Origin: Sepiola atlantica
Taxonomy: Eukaryota; Mollusca; Cephalopoda; Sepiida; Sepiolidae
Assembly (NCBI GenBank): GCA_963556195.1
Contig: OY744520.1
Coordinates: 154,222,607 to 154,286,606 of the forward strand
Length of the DNA: 64,000 nt
Direction of reading: 5' to 3'
Both the position numbers and the translations under genes were made by a program. The notes beneath the pieces were generated by a model. That model did no database searches. It saw only the letters and a program-made list of their open reading frames with translations, and was not told where the DNA came from. The stretch's first letter is position 1. The number at the start of each line of letters is the position of its first letter. Below, in pieces: positions 12,462-23,287 of this stretch.

Positions 12462-12545
12462 AAGTGTTTATGATCTTGTAGTAAAACGTCAGACTGCAAA
12501 CAATAATATCGTAGGTTCAATCCTCGCCCAGGTTAGCCATGCTGA
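12462..12545 (+). mobile_element. tRNA-like SINE head
   Basis: GGTTCAATCCT at about 12513 is an exact Pol III B-box match, and TTGTAGTAAAACG about 40 bases upstream is a degenerate A box. CTGATGA follows the B box, but no GAAAC partner is present. The unit ends in CACACACA and then a (TA)n array at 12606, the same order as the other SINEs in this window. Confidence 0.55.
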
Positions 12546-12601
12546 TGACGACTGATAGCCACACACACATGTCCATGGATTCATTTCATATGAAAGTTAA
12601 A

Positions 12602-12605
<4 letters not shown>

Positions 12606-12643
<38 letters not shown>
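12606..12643. repeat. (TA)n(TG)n microsatellite
   Basis: TA array ending in TGTGTGTG. Confidence 0.95.
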
Positions 12644-12644
<1 letters not shown>

Positions 12645-12830
12645 AGAAAGGAAAGATGAGAGTAATCCGACGTAATGGGAAATGAAAAAGGAAAAATCAA
12701 GATATATTTTTTATATATGATCAAATTTTCGTCTTTATTGTCAGACTTCCCCAGGATGATGATTTTAAGAAAAATGCCATGAGGGTACATCGAAATATTG
12801 GGTTGACACGATGGGTTGATATGGAAAAGT
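12645..12830 (-). repeat. Dispersed repeat, family E (single arm)
   Basis: Matches the arms of the inverted repeat at 30777-31089: AAAAATGCC, GTACATCGAAATATTGGG, TTGACA(C/T)GATG and AGTAGCCGTGGCT. On the minus strand it reads CTGGGGAAGTC then GACGAAAA, a degenerate hammerhead-like core with a G at the A6 position. Confidence 0.65.
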
Positions 12831-12831
12831 A

Positions 12832-12924
12832 GTAGCCGTGGCTACTAAGAGCGCTGGACAGGGTCCAGGCTGCGAGAAGTCAGTAGTGGCAAGGAGTGAC
12901 TACTGACTTCAAGCAGCCTGGATT
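12832..12924 (+). other. tRNA-Leu-like half followed by a 20+ bp hairpin
   Basis: TAGCCGTGGCT and AGCGCTGGACAGGGTCCAGG resemble the D arm and anticodon arm of a class II (Leu/Ser) tRNA. The segment from CCAGGCTGC to GCAGCCTGG (about 12866-12924) forms a strong stem, with AAGTCAGTAGT pairing ACTACTGACTT around an 11-base loop. There is no T arm or acceptor stem, so it is not a functional tRNA. It may be the head of a retroposon duplicated in inverted orientation. Confidence 0.45.
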
Positions 12925-13009
12925 AAGCGAATAAATATTATCCAGATACTGCATATATTTAAGAGAATGTAAAACGTCATGTAATGTCCAGTAAAGTAGG
13001 AGAGCTTCG

Positions 13010-13345
13010 GATTAAATTAAAAAACAAACTTCAAATTTAAAATACTTGACTTTAAATCAAAAGAATATCAACTTTAAATGATAAGTGCCCGTTAAATAAG
13101 AAATGCTCAAATTCACATTTTTTAATTCTTTTAATTCAAATGAATAAAACTCACCTTCAAATTGAAAAGTTGGATTTGAAGATGATCCCATTTAATTTTA
13201 AGATAATTCATTTTTATTTGAACTTTGTTTATTTTTATCTTAACTTGAAAATCTTATTTAATTTTAAGTTTATTATATTTAATTTTCAGTTGATCGTTTT
13301 TAATTCGAAATTGATATATTTTTTATTTGACGTTAATAAATCAAA
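13010..13345. repeat. Degenerate AT-rich minisatellite
   Basis: Loosely periodic units of about 26-30 bases contain TTTAAATC/TTCAAATT on one side and TTTAATTTTAAG on the other, with partial inversion between the halves. The 83-codon frame here is compositional. Confidence 0.5.
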
Positions 13346-13349
13346 CAGT

Positions 13350-13955
13350 ACCTCTATTTCTCCTGACTGGATGCAGTTTTCTGCCCAATAGGATTTAAGC
13401 TTTAGAACGGACATTTTAAAAGTTGTTGACGTGACTTCTTACTTATGGTAAGAAGCAGACGAACAGTTAATCTGCGTATAATCTCGCTTAATGCTGTTTA
13501 CTTTGTTTTTGAAAATTTATTTATTGTATGTCTTATGATTGTGTTCACACGGACGCATTCGCAGGACAAGCTGAATAAAAGAATTGTTTCAAAGCTTCAA
13601 TCCTGGTTGGTCTGAACACATGACATTCGGAGAGAATCCGGTGCATAAGCTGCTTACTAACAAGTTAGATTTCAATTGGTACTCACAAACGTAAGTGCGT
13701 ACAAAAACGCATTCACACAGTTGGATGTTCAAGATTAAAGCCTGCAGCATAGTTATCAGTTGAATTTAGATATAAAATATTAAAATATAATATTTCATTC
13801 GTGTGGTTGAAAATAACTTCTGAACTAACTGAACTGTAAAGAAAGATAATATTCTAAAAATATGATTATATATAAGCCATGTCGTTGAGAAAATTAAGAT
13901 ACATACTCATTGCTCTCTCTCTATCTCCTTATATCTATATATATATATGTATATG
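13350..13955. other. AT-rich stretch, nothing recognised
   Basis: No family signature, repeat edge or RNA motif seen. Confidence 0.35.
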
Positions 13956-13964
13956 TATATTTAT

Positions 13965-14115
13965 GATATATTTATCTACAAACTGTTACGTCGTCTACGA
14001 TTCATCAGTGTGAGTAGACGCAGCGAGTGTATTCACAAAACCCGAACGACCAGTCACATACGTCTACGATCAAGCGGCCTAAGTACATAACATCCTGCAC
14101 CAACAGCCATGCTAC
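13965..14115 (-). mobile_element. Decayed SINE with hammerhead-like 3' end
   Basis: On the minus strand a tRNA-like segment (GGCTGTTGGTGCAGG as A box, TCGTTCGGGTTTTG as a poor B box) leads to CTGATGA (complement of 14002-14008) and a perfect TCGT/ACGA stem II. The GAAAC that should follow is replaced by CGTAACAG, so the ribozyme core is broken. A TTTGTAGATAAA tail resembles the GTAGGTAA tail of the 33.8 kb copy. Confidence 0.5.
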
Positions 14116-14245
14116 TGAGTAAAACCATTCAAACGTTATATCCGTAGTTATTTTGTTTGCGTATACATTTTTATTACACATGTTGAAAACCCGAGAAATC
14201 TATTCTTTACAGAAAATTATGCTAAATAGAAAACTTATAAATAAA

Positions 14246-14248
<3 letters not shown>

Positions 14249-14296
<48 letters not shown>
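14249..14296. repeat. (TA)n microsatellite
   Basis: Pure TA array at the 3' side (minus strand) of the next SINE. Confidence 0.95.
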
Positions 14297-14299
<3 letters not shown>

Positions 14300-14312
14300 T
14301 TAATATATTTAT

Positions 14313-14470
14313 TTTACTACATACGTATACGTTTAATTCTTCCAGAATCGTCAGTGTTGAGATAATTATTCAAGCCGGTCGCAGGATTTGAAAACCCGGA
14401 ACATGTCATGTTTTTAACTCGAATTCCTATGTCTTGACAAGTATGAATGTTCTCGTAAGGGGGTAAAAGA
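14313..14470 (-). mobile_element. SINE with decayed hammerhead motif
   Basis: Minus strand: GGGTTTTCAAATCC is the B-box region, followed by GCGACCGG. Then come CTGACGA (14348-14354), an ATTCT/AGAAT stem II, and TAAACGTATACGTATG. The core allows any base at position 7, so CTGACGA fits. UAAA in place of GAAA breaks G12. The CG-N4-CG-TA stem III and the TGTAG tail match the better copies at 33.8 and 61.9 kb. The body is alignable to the 61.9 kb SINE (GA(A/T)TTGAGTT, then GACCGG). Confidence 0.6.
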
Positions 14471-14699
14471 GAGCGTGTAAAACCTTACCAAACATTTGGC
14501 CTATAAAACTTTCATGAGATTTAATCATAGATAAATTAAGCAGAATCAAAAGTATTCTTCAGATTAGAGAATATTTACATCATCGTCTTCAGATGCTGTA
14601 ATTGGGTTTCAATTCCAAAAACTAAACACTCTTTTCAACCCATAACTTTAGGCATGTAGCCACAATTGTAACATACTTTGTAATATACCAATATATCGT

Positions 14700-15125
14700 T
14701 CCTTGCATAATTTGAATTATTCGGACTACTGTTTCTGGCCGATGTAAACTCCGAATTTAATCGAGTGTATCTTGTCGAACTCGGGAATATTTCTGTAAGG
14801 ACCCGTGGCGTGACGGATGAAATACTAAGTAAAATTCAGTTCTATTTGCAGTCTTCTGACGGTCGAAGGTTCAATCCTCAGTGCGGGCGATACTAGATAT
14901 TGCAAATAACTGAAGACTTTTACCCGGTCATGGTTGATGGGATGAAAGCATGCTACCTCCGTGCATTAAATAAAGCTCCGTTAGAAATTGCGTACACAGA
15001 AAGATTCCCGAGTTCGACAAGATACAAATATAGAAGGTAGGAGGTTACACTGACCGAAACATGATGAGAATTACACTGAAGATGTGAACAGTAGTCTGAA
15101 TGATCCAATTATACAAATGATAAAA
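14700..15125. repeat. Inverted repeat of family C around a SINE
   Basis: GTATCTTGTCGAACTCGGGA (from 14768) and its complement (ending about 15026) form arms of about 29 bases. Outside them, ATTATTCGGACTACTGTTT (about 14717) pairs with ACAGTAGTCTGAATGATCC (about 15086). The outer sequence, ACAGTAGTCCGAATAA in consensus, recurs at about 50460. It is therefore a dispersed family present here as two inverted copies. Confidence 0.65.
14806..14895 (+). mobile_element. tRNA-like SINE head inside the family C inverted repeat
   Basis: GGTTCAATCCT near 14869 matches the B-box consensus, and GTGGCGTGACGG near 14804-14815 serves as a poor A box about 55 bases upstream. The body that follows (TACCCGGTCATGGTTGATGG) has no hammerhead core. 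Confidence 0.5.
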
Positions 15126-15129
15126 CCTT

Positions 15130-17570
15130 GACTTCAAAATTCAGAAGCATGTCTTTTCTTGATTTGAAATAATAAAAAAAACTATCACAGAAGTGATCAG
15201 ATAGGAAAGAAATTGTTTCAATTTTTTCGACATGTGTGATGTAAGAGTTATACGTATTCATCCACAAAGCATTGGTAGCTTACGTTAACCAATAATAAGT
15301 GCAACGTCGTATTACTCAGCATGGTAAGACTTTTGACCGCCTTGCTTCTGTTATTTACATTTGTTTCCCCAGGTTCTTAGAGAATCAGATACTTACAAGA
15401 GGAACCACATAAACATTGACAGTTGTGCTATGGAATGAACAGGGTGCAAGTCATCAGTCAATGTCGATATCCACTCAACCACGATCACCCTAATTTTTAA
15501 TGAAATAACTAAATATCTGTTGGCAGTTAATGGCGTGAAAACACTGAAATCGCTGAGCGTCATGTTCGCACAAAATAGATGAAAACATGTTTTTCCTACC
15601 TTTTTATGCACCTAAACTGAATATTTCTTTTCACACCGCTTCAAGGAAAAAACATCCGCGCTTAGAATTCCATAAATCCCCTCTTATAATACAAGGTGGA
15701 TTAAAAAAATGCATCCCCGTGTTGATTTTATTAGAGTTTTATTTGAGAAAATGGCACAGGACTGTTATTTTAAGAGTTCTATGGTATCGATTTTGGGTCA
15801 CTTTACGACGCAATAACCTGCTTCTGGTGACAGAAAATGTCATTGAAAATTGATTATTAATCATGATGGAAAGTAGAAAACTTTATATCCCAATTCTTTA
15901 TTTTTCATGTAAATTGTATGAAATGTGTTATTGAAGGACATCATATGGTAAGGAAACTGATAACTGGATCGCATGTTAACTTAAGGAAGCTTAGATAGTG
16001 TATTGTCTATTCATCGCTTACCTCTCAAATTAATATGGCTACATTTGGAGAAATGGAATATAAAGTTTTCTACTGTCCACAATATCTCCCAATACATATT
16101 ATATCCATTTAAGCATCATGAGATTTATATTTTCTAACTAAAAAGTTTTAACACACAAAGAATAATCAGTTCAAAGACGCTATCGTTTTGACTTTTCCTA
16201 ACATTATGGTAATAATAAGCAGAAGGATACGGTGTTGCTGTGAATAATAGTGGTCCGTATATATTTGTTCTGCCCCCACTTATATCTCCTTACTTTCTTT
16301 TACGTCCCTCATTTATTCTGCAAGATACTTTTAGTTATTCACCGTCTTTTTGATTTATAATTTTCTGCTTGACTTCTTTAGACTGCTAATTGTGGTGATA
16401 GACATGTCTGCTCACAACCCGACTCTATCTTATTCTTATAAAAAACATTAATGGCATACCATTTATTATTTCTTTTTAATAATGAATTGTTTTCACTTAT
16501 TAAGCCGTTGTTAGTTTTGTATGTTTTACTTTGACATTTTATTAACATTTCTCTCGCTTATTTACGAATTCTTAAAATTCGTTACTTTCTGTAAACTCTT
16601 GGCCATTTTATCTTATAGGAAAGTGTCTTTTTTCTGTACGGGTCGCTGCATTATGGAGCAGGCTTCGAGAAACCGTGGTCAGCCTGCAGACGTTTAAGGC
16701 AGCGCTGGGTGTATTATGGTCACTGATCTTTAGATAATTATTTAAACAGTGGAGAATGCTAACATACGCGATTCTAGCGTAACATATCAACCGGAATTTA
16801 AATATACCCTTCGAAGAGTTTTTCACCCCAGCGTCAAGTCGTGGTGTAAACGTGACCCAGGAAAAGATGTACCATAGTCGACTTCGGCTCATAAGAAAGG
16901 AAGACAGCATTTTCTGTCCGTGTTTTTGTTCCGTGAAACAGCCTACAAGAAATGGTGATGATGCTTATCATATCCAGTTTTAAAGTCGCCTATTGGCAAA
17001 CATTCAGACAGTAAGATGTACACATTTTATAACTGTCCGTTTACATGACTTGTCGCACTTTGCTATCTTTTACCAGTTAATTTGAATCTATTACTTTTGA
17101 TATCCCTTCACATTTTTATTAACTACAAACTTCTTGTTTAGAAAAATTTCTGCCATTTGATTGTCCAACACTTAAGCTGAAGCTGTTTTCTTCATGCCTG
17201 ATCCCTTCCTTCCCTTCTTGTTTGTCATTTTAACTGTCTTTACACTGTATACTTTCGTCCTTTTAGTTTCACCATTTTTATAGTGAATAAGCCTGTCTAT
17301 CTAACCCTGTCTGCAGAGTCGTTACTATTAGAGGCGTTTTTTTACTGTCGTAGGTGCATACGTTCGTTTACTGAGAGAATAGAATTGCGGAAAGTTTACT
17401 GACAGGAAAGATGTACGAAGTTAAAATGTGAAGAGGTTAAGAGCAACGAGTCTTCCAAAAGGAAATAATTTTAAGGAGATATGCGAAAAAAGAGGAGCTT
17501 CGTAATAAAGAGATGAACATGTACATAAAATAACAATGTCACATTACATAGGTAGAAAATAACAGTCTTT
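15130..17570. other. No recognisable gene; moderate-GC patch at 16600-16920
   Basis: A 100-codon minus-strand frame (16608-16910) covers a patch with slightly higher GC, but it has no motif I recognise. I would not call it a gene. TACAAGGTGGATTAAAAAAATG near 15692 resembles a mariner terminus but has no partner end. Confidence 0.35.
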
Positions 17571-17583
17571 AAAGTCTAAATGC

Positions 17584-17757
17584 AAGAGTACTTCTACAGT
17601 TTACGGACCGTGCTGAAACTCATTCTTAACATGGGAAGGAGATGCTTGGTTAACTTTTCTAACAATTTAATAAAGAAAATATACCATAAAAACTGAATTT
17701 AACTAGCATTTCCTATCTAAAACAATAGCACGGTTCATAAACTGCAAAAGTACCAAG
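17584..17757. mobile_element. Small foldback element (30-bp arms)
   Basis: AGAGTACTTCTACAGTTTAC (17585) pairs with the complement of GCACGGTTCATAAACTGC and AAAAGTACC (17729-17755), and GGACCGTGCT pairs with AGCACGGTTC. The centre is about 110 bases with no coding frame. It is probably a MITE fragment. Confidence 0.55.
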
Positions 17758-17759
17758 AT

Positions 17760-18860
17760 ATTAAGTGAAGACGTGTCTATCAGCACGTGTAACAGTATAA
17801 GAGGTCAAATAGGAAATGAGAAGACCAACAAGCGGCGAATGACTAATAGTCCATTTCCAGAAGAAATGTAAGACTAAAAAGAAGCAAGGATCGAACTGCA
17901 CGTGATGACAGTACAAAAGTAAAAAAGGAAAGCAAAGATGAATACATTCTGTCATTTCAAAGGGTTTAAAGTGCATTTTTACTCCAGTATTTACCAGGGA
18001 AACGCTCTATTTTTATTACTAACAAATATATGTGTACGGGTTGCGTATATATTTTAAACCAGTAAGCATTTATCAGAATTAAACAATTGTAAAATAATTC
18101 TTATTATTACAGAAAAATTCGAAAATAATAATTAAAGCTTTCGTTAAATTGACAATTTAAGACATGTAAAACCCGCCCTACTTGTAAACTGCCAAGATAT
18201 TCTAGCACTAAGAGAAACTTGATGTGTAATTATATCGCCTATTCTACCGTAAAGACTCCGAGAAATCTATGCACTGGCACTGAATCAATATCAATAATAC
18301 AAGCTCCTTAATAAGAGAACTTAGTTTAGAATCTTAAGATCAAGCCTATATGTACTTTATATTAACCTTACAACACAGCGTTAGTTACCTATATATATAC
18401 TTTACCATTCTATCTCTACCCAGGACTGTAACCTACTTTATCAAGTCTAGCATAGTATAGACTGTTCTTTTCCTCGGATCCGAACACCTACATTCATATA
18501 TTAAGAAACTTTAATGTCAACCACAGAGAATGCTATGGTTTCTTGAGCTACACATATGTAACTGGTAACAGAACGCGTAGAATCTTAATTGCACATTCTC
18601 TTTCACAGAAGGCCACTTTCTTGATCCGCCTCCCGGATCGTGAGGATCAGCAAGTTTCAAAACCATACCTATTCTTGACAACACTGCCCTAGGCTTGTGA
18701 AGAAAATGCTCACTAGGGAGTGATGACCATTTAGTAATAATTGTTTATATCACACGAAAGAGATTTACCTACACTACAGATAATGACAAGTCGTCTATTG
18801 CAATGAAAGGTGTTGCATGTTCATTTAGTAAGTTGAGTTTTTTTATTTATTAAAACTTTA
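17760..18860. other. AT-rich stretch, nothing recognised
   Basis: No gene signature. A small GATCCGCCTCCCGGATC hairpin lies near 18629, with no flanking context that gives it a role. Confidence 0.3.
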
Positions 18861-18863
18861 TTG

Positions 18864-19008
18864 AAAAGTAACTTTTTAATCTAAAAAAATCTTGATCTCT
18901 CATGAACCCATTAGAATATTTCATTTTCCGTCTAATTAAGACAGAAAATGAAATATTCTAATGGGTTCATGAGAGATCAAGAATTTTTTAGATTAAAAAG
19001 TTACTTTT
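18864..19008. repeat. Near-perfect 145-bp palindrome with 5-base loop
   Basis: Arms 18864-18933 and 18939-19008 (70 bp each) are complementary with one or two mismatches, for example GATCTCTCATGAACCCATTA against TAATGGGTTCATGAGAGATC. The loop is AATTA. It has no microsatellite edge and no coding frame. As RNA it would give a long perfect hairpin; as DNA it could extrude a cruciform. Confidence 0.9.
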
Positions 19009-19009
19009 T

Positions 19010-19597
19010 GTGTAAATTTAAAAGGATTCCCTTCCTACTATATTATTCACATACAATTACAGTTCCGTTTGTTTTGCTATTTTGTTTAATTGTTCATCGT
19101 TTTTTAGACAGATCCTCATAACCATATTATGAAACTATAGCGCACATGATACTTTAATAAGTGATTCCATTTTTATCAAAGCGGTACGATATTAACGCTG
19201 CTTAGAGGTTCCCTCATTTAATCCGAAGTGATACGGGGTATTCTTGCTAGTTAATCATAATGTCATATTTCAGTATTTAGATTGAACATCGATCAATGTC
19301 ACGATAGGAAAGCATGTTATTCCAATGTGTTATCTTTATGTGGTTCATAATTTGCAATGGTTTCTGGTCAAAATTGGAAAGTCAATCGATGGAATTAAAT
19401 TATCATCTGTGCTAAACCCTGACGCGTACTTCTTTCGCATTTAAATTATTATTGAAAGAAAAACTGTCTGTTTTCGGGGTGAGAAACAAGGCGACTGAAA
19501 GAGGCGAAGAGACGTGAAACGAACGTGAATGAATAACCCTAATATAAAGAGAAGAGGAAAATCAGATAGAGAGACAGAATTATATTTGTTTTCTTTA
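19010..19597. other. AT-rich stretch left of the mariner
   Basis: Nothing recognised. The transposon was inserted at the TA at 19598-19599. Confidence 0.35.
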
Positions 19598-19599
19598 TA

Positions 19600-20963
19600 C
19601 AGGGTGACCCCAAAAAACGGGCCCTAAATCTAATTAGGCCCTGTTTCTTAGTGTTTCGTCCGAATGAAAGGAATTTTGGGGCATAACTAGTTTATTATAT
19701 TCACAACATCATATTAAAACACTAGGGTATTTGGCCTTCTTTTTCTCCGTTCTACAGCATGTGTTCTAGATGGACACCTTTTAGCTCCGTGCATTTCTTG
19801 AGGCGCAGAACGAAGTTGTCCATGACGTTCTTACAGACTGAATTGGGAATGGCTCTCATCTCCTCCCTGATGGCTTCCTTGTGTTCCGTGATGGTTCTGG
19901 GTTTCCCTGCGTACATTCTATCCTTAAGATAGCCCCAAAGGAAAAAATCTGGGGGCTTAGGCCTGGGCTATGGGGTGGCCACTCAAAATTAGTCTCGAGA
20001 CTGATCACTCGGCCTCTGAAGTTCTCTTTCAGCCAATCTCGGAACAGGTTTGAGTTGTGAGAACTTGCTCCGTCTTGCTGGAACCAGAACTTGCTCATGA
20101 GCGACGGGTAGAGGGTCTGGAGCTCACTGTTGAAGGTTTGAGGACCTCCACATACCGCTCCTTGGTGACTGTCACTGCGGCGCCAGATTCTTCGATTAAG
20201 ATTGGTCCGATGATGCCTCTGACCGAGATTGCAGCCCACACCGTGCAATTAGGAGAGTTTAAGGGCTTGGTGGCTACTTCATTGGGTCTGGAGGACTCCC
20301 AGAAGACATTTGTCTTGGAGTTTGCCTTTCCGTCAAGATAGAAGTGGGCTTCATCTGAGGTCCAAAGGAGGTTAAGGAAACCTGGTGTCTCCTCGATCTT
20401 ATCGAGCATCTTGACTGCCATAGCGCTCCTCTGCTTATTGTCTGAGGCTGTAAGGGTCTGCAGCGTCTGTATTCTGTATGGGTAAGCCCTGATATCGTTC
20501 ACCAGTACTCTCCTGCAAGTCTTACGAGAGATACCGAGGGACTGACTTCGCTTACGCACAAAGCGTTTCGGACTTTCCTGGAGAGACTCTCTCACACTTT
20601 CGACCAGCTCGTCTGTCAGTTTCTTGGGACGTGCCGAGTGGCTTGGACGGTTCTCACTGGCAGCATTGAAGTTCTCCACGGTCCCATACTTCTCGAAGTG
20701 GTCCACCCAGTTCTGAAGTCTGCTTTTGAGTGGAGCCTTTTCACATCCGAACTGATGCATGAAACTGTCCTGGGTTTTCTTAAACGAGACTGTCTTGTAG
20801 TAAAATTTAACACAGTGTATTCTTTGTCCCAGCTCCCACTGAGGTCTTGGTGTACTCACGGTCGTTGATACTGCCATGTCCTGTAAAATAAGGGCAATCG
20901 GTAAATAAATAAAGGAGATATCACATAAAGTGTACACGGGGCCCGTTTTATTTAGTCACCATG
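19600..20963 (-). mobile_element. Tc1/mariner-superfamily transposon, 1364 bp
   Basis: The ends are CAGGGTGACCCC...AAACGGGCCC at 19600 and its inverted counterpart CATGGTGACTAAATAAAACG at 20963. Both are flanked by TA (19598-19599 and 20964-20965), the superfamily's target duplication. The inverted repeats are about 26 bp and diverged. The single transposase gene lies on the minus strand and is broken. Confidence 0.9.
19752..20877 (-). pseudogene. Mariner-like transposase with N-terminal HTH, two frameshifts
   Basis: Start ATG at 20877 (MAVSTTVS); the frame is also open further upstream. Residues 12-60 form the helix-turn-helix DNA-binding domain seen in DUF4817-type transposases. The catalytic Asp residues are visible as LWTSDEAHFYLDG, FWFQQDGASSH and, after the second shift, PDFFLWGYLKDRMY, so the triad is D,D,D with about 40-41 residues between the second and third. 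Frameshifts fall at about 20145 and 19960, and the last frame ends at TAG 19754-19752 after GVHLEHML. All three catalytic residues survive, so decay is recent or limited. The protein cannot be made as one chain without correction. Family placement is from motif memory. Confidence 0.85.
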
Positions 20964-21157
20964 TATATAGCGAAAGAGAAATCATGGAAGAGAGACGGAA
21001 TGGGGGCCTATATGACGGAAACATGATTGCTCCGTTTGTATTCTACCGTGGCCGTCATAAAGTGAGAAGGCCATTTCACAGTGGATAAACAAGACACCCC
21101 GAAGGGAGTGGTTACACACTGCATGTAAACATACGTCGCTGGAAATTTCTCTCTTAA

Positions 21158-21745
21158 ATAATTTCATCTTTGATCTAGTAATTGTTTTATATTTAAAAAT
21201 AAGATATTTACGTTTTTGTTGATGGCATTTTAAAAGTGGAATTTTGATAATGATTTTAAGATAACAACTATAAAAATATCGTTAAAACTAAAATTCAAGA
21301 TGGATGACAAGCCGTTTTGATATTAAATAAAAAGCAAATACTTGCTTTTCCCCATAAGTTTGAAATATCTCTTACACAATAACAAGTTTGTATAACATAA
21401 ACCTTTTTTTCGTCCTGAAAAAAAACAATTCTTATTAAATTTTGAACGTATATAAAAATTGGATTTTTATGTTCAAATGTCGACACCATTTATTTCAACA
21501 ATTTGTTAGCAATAAAATATTATCGACTATATATTATGTTAAAATTTCAAAGTACAGTATCTGTTACAATTCATCGTTTCTGTCCACGGTCAAGAATGAG
21601 AAATCTTTCTCGAATGAGACACTTTTAATTTGTGTCCGAATCTAGAAGCCTCATTTTTAGGAGTTGGAAATCCCCCACATTAACAAAAGACACTTCGGGG
21701 AGAAAGATTATTATACGCCAACATATGGACTGTTGTCATTTTTGT
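21158..21745. repeat. Diverged ~0.6 kb direct repeat, unit 1
   Basis: Unit 1 begins TTTCATCTTTGATCTAGTAA and contains ACTAAAATTCAAG, a run of AT-rich landmarks (AAATACTTG, CATAACATAAA), AATGAGAAAT and CCCACATTAA, in the same order as unit 2. No coding frame is shared between the units. Identity by eye is about 70-75 percent with indels. Confidence 0.7.
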
Positions 21746-21751
21746 CTGAAG

Positions 21752-22465
21752 TTATTTCATCTTTGATCTAGTAATTTCTTGTTTTGGTATTTAAAAAAGG
21801 ATACCGATGATTTTGTTCATGTCGTCTTCATCGTTGGAAATCTCATAGAATATTTAAGGTAAAACTATAAAAAAAACTCGTAGACTAAAATTCAAGGTGA
21901 TTAACAAATATGTCTTGATAAAATAGCCTAAAATAAAAAAAAATACTTGTTTTTCTCAAGAATTTTAAATAGTTTATACACAATGAAAAGTCTGCATAAC
22001 ATAAAACGTGTTGTTTGTAATAAATGAACTTTGATGCTTATCCCCCGACTGTCATAAAATAATATCCGCTAGATATTCGGTTCAAACTTGTTTCTTTTTG
22101 TATAAAACACTTAATTTTCTGTGCTAAAATGTTCTTAATGCGTGCAATTATTTTCTAAAAATGTTCAAATACGTTTTGTGCTTTGGTATCGTAGTGACTA
22201 AAGAGTATGATAGGCAGAGGATTACATTTGGCCCCCACACTTTTGATGGCCCTGTGCCTAATTTATTTAAAATTTAAATTGTAATTAAGTAATTAAAAGT
22301 GTAATATCTGTTCTGATACTACACTTCGTCTTTTCTGTCTTTGGTCAGTGAAGGTGAATGAGAAATTCTTCTAGACTGAGTCAATTTTAATTTATGTCCC
22401 AATCAAAAATGTCCCATTTTGGAAACTTGATTTTCCTCACATTAAAAACCGAACTTCTGCCAAAC
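21752..22465. repeat. Diverged ~0.6 kb direct repeat, unit 2
   Basis: Restarts with TTTCATCTTTGATCTAGTAA and repeats the unit 1 landmarks. It is about 120 bases longer because of an insertion around 22130-22290. Head-to-tail arrangement suggests an old tandem duplication rather than two insertions. Confidence 0.7.
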
Positions 22466-22580
22466 TCTGTCTAGTCAGCGTGGGGAGGCAAGTAAATAGA
22501 AATAGTAAATAAAGATCTATGAAACAACGTAATGTTTAGTTACATAACGCAACAATAACACAATTTGAATTCTTGTATTT

Positions 22581-22583
<3 letters not shown>

Positions 22584-22676
<93 letters not shown>
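22584..22676. repeat. (CA)n(TA)n microsatellite
   Basis: About 18 CA units followed by about 28 TA units. Confidence 0.95.
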
Positions 22677-22678
<2 letters not shown>

Positions 22679-22679
22679 G

Positions 22680-23218
22680 GTAAAGTTTATTTAAACTATA
22701 AATCGAATCGCGGTTCTTTCTGTTCTTATTTTAAATGCAATATTTAAAGCTTTCTAACGCTTTTAAAGGCTCTCATTCATTACTGACAGTCCGACTGTTC
22801 AACAGATCTCATTTGATATCTGTTAGCATGAAGTAACTATTCAGTGCACAGGGCTTAGTTTACTTTACAACGGAAACGATTCTATAAATAGAACACACAC
22901 ACACACTTAATATCTAATTATTTACAAGACGTCAGTAGTTTAGATCAACCTTATGTTTACACCTGGAGGTCGGACAAAGGCGAAAAAATTACAAGGTGTT
23001 CTTTAGTTGCAATTATATAACTGCCCTACCCCTTCCGTGTGTCATGTTTTGACCTGTCAGTTTGCTCACCGGGTACTTCAATTGCCTGATAGAAGTCATT
23101 CACTGTTTTTTCTTTAATTTCCTAGTAGATAAAATGTTGAGTTTTCTAAAAAAATCTGAAAAATACCCTGGAGAATATAATTAAGAATAAAGTGTCTCTC
23201 TCTGGATGGGATTCGAAC
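22680..23218. other. AT-rich stretch ending in a B-box-like string
   Basis: GGGATTCGAACAT at about 23207-23219 directly abuts the next TA array and resembles a Pol III B box. It may be a SINE remnant, but no A box was found. Nothing else is recognised. Confidence 0.3.

Positions 23219-23285
<67 letters not shown>
23219..23285. repeat. (TA)n microsatellite
   Basis: Pure TA array. Confidence 0.95.

Positions 23286-23287
<2 letters not shown>

Noticed and set aside
15690..15712. Mariner-like terminus TACAAGGTGGATTAAAAAAA
   Set aside because: No matching inverted end and no transposase similarity nearby.
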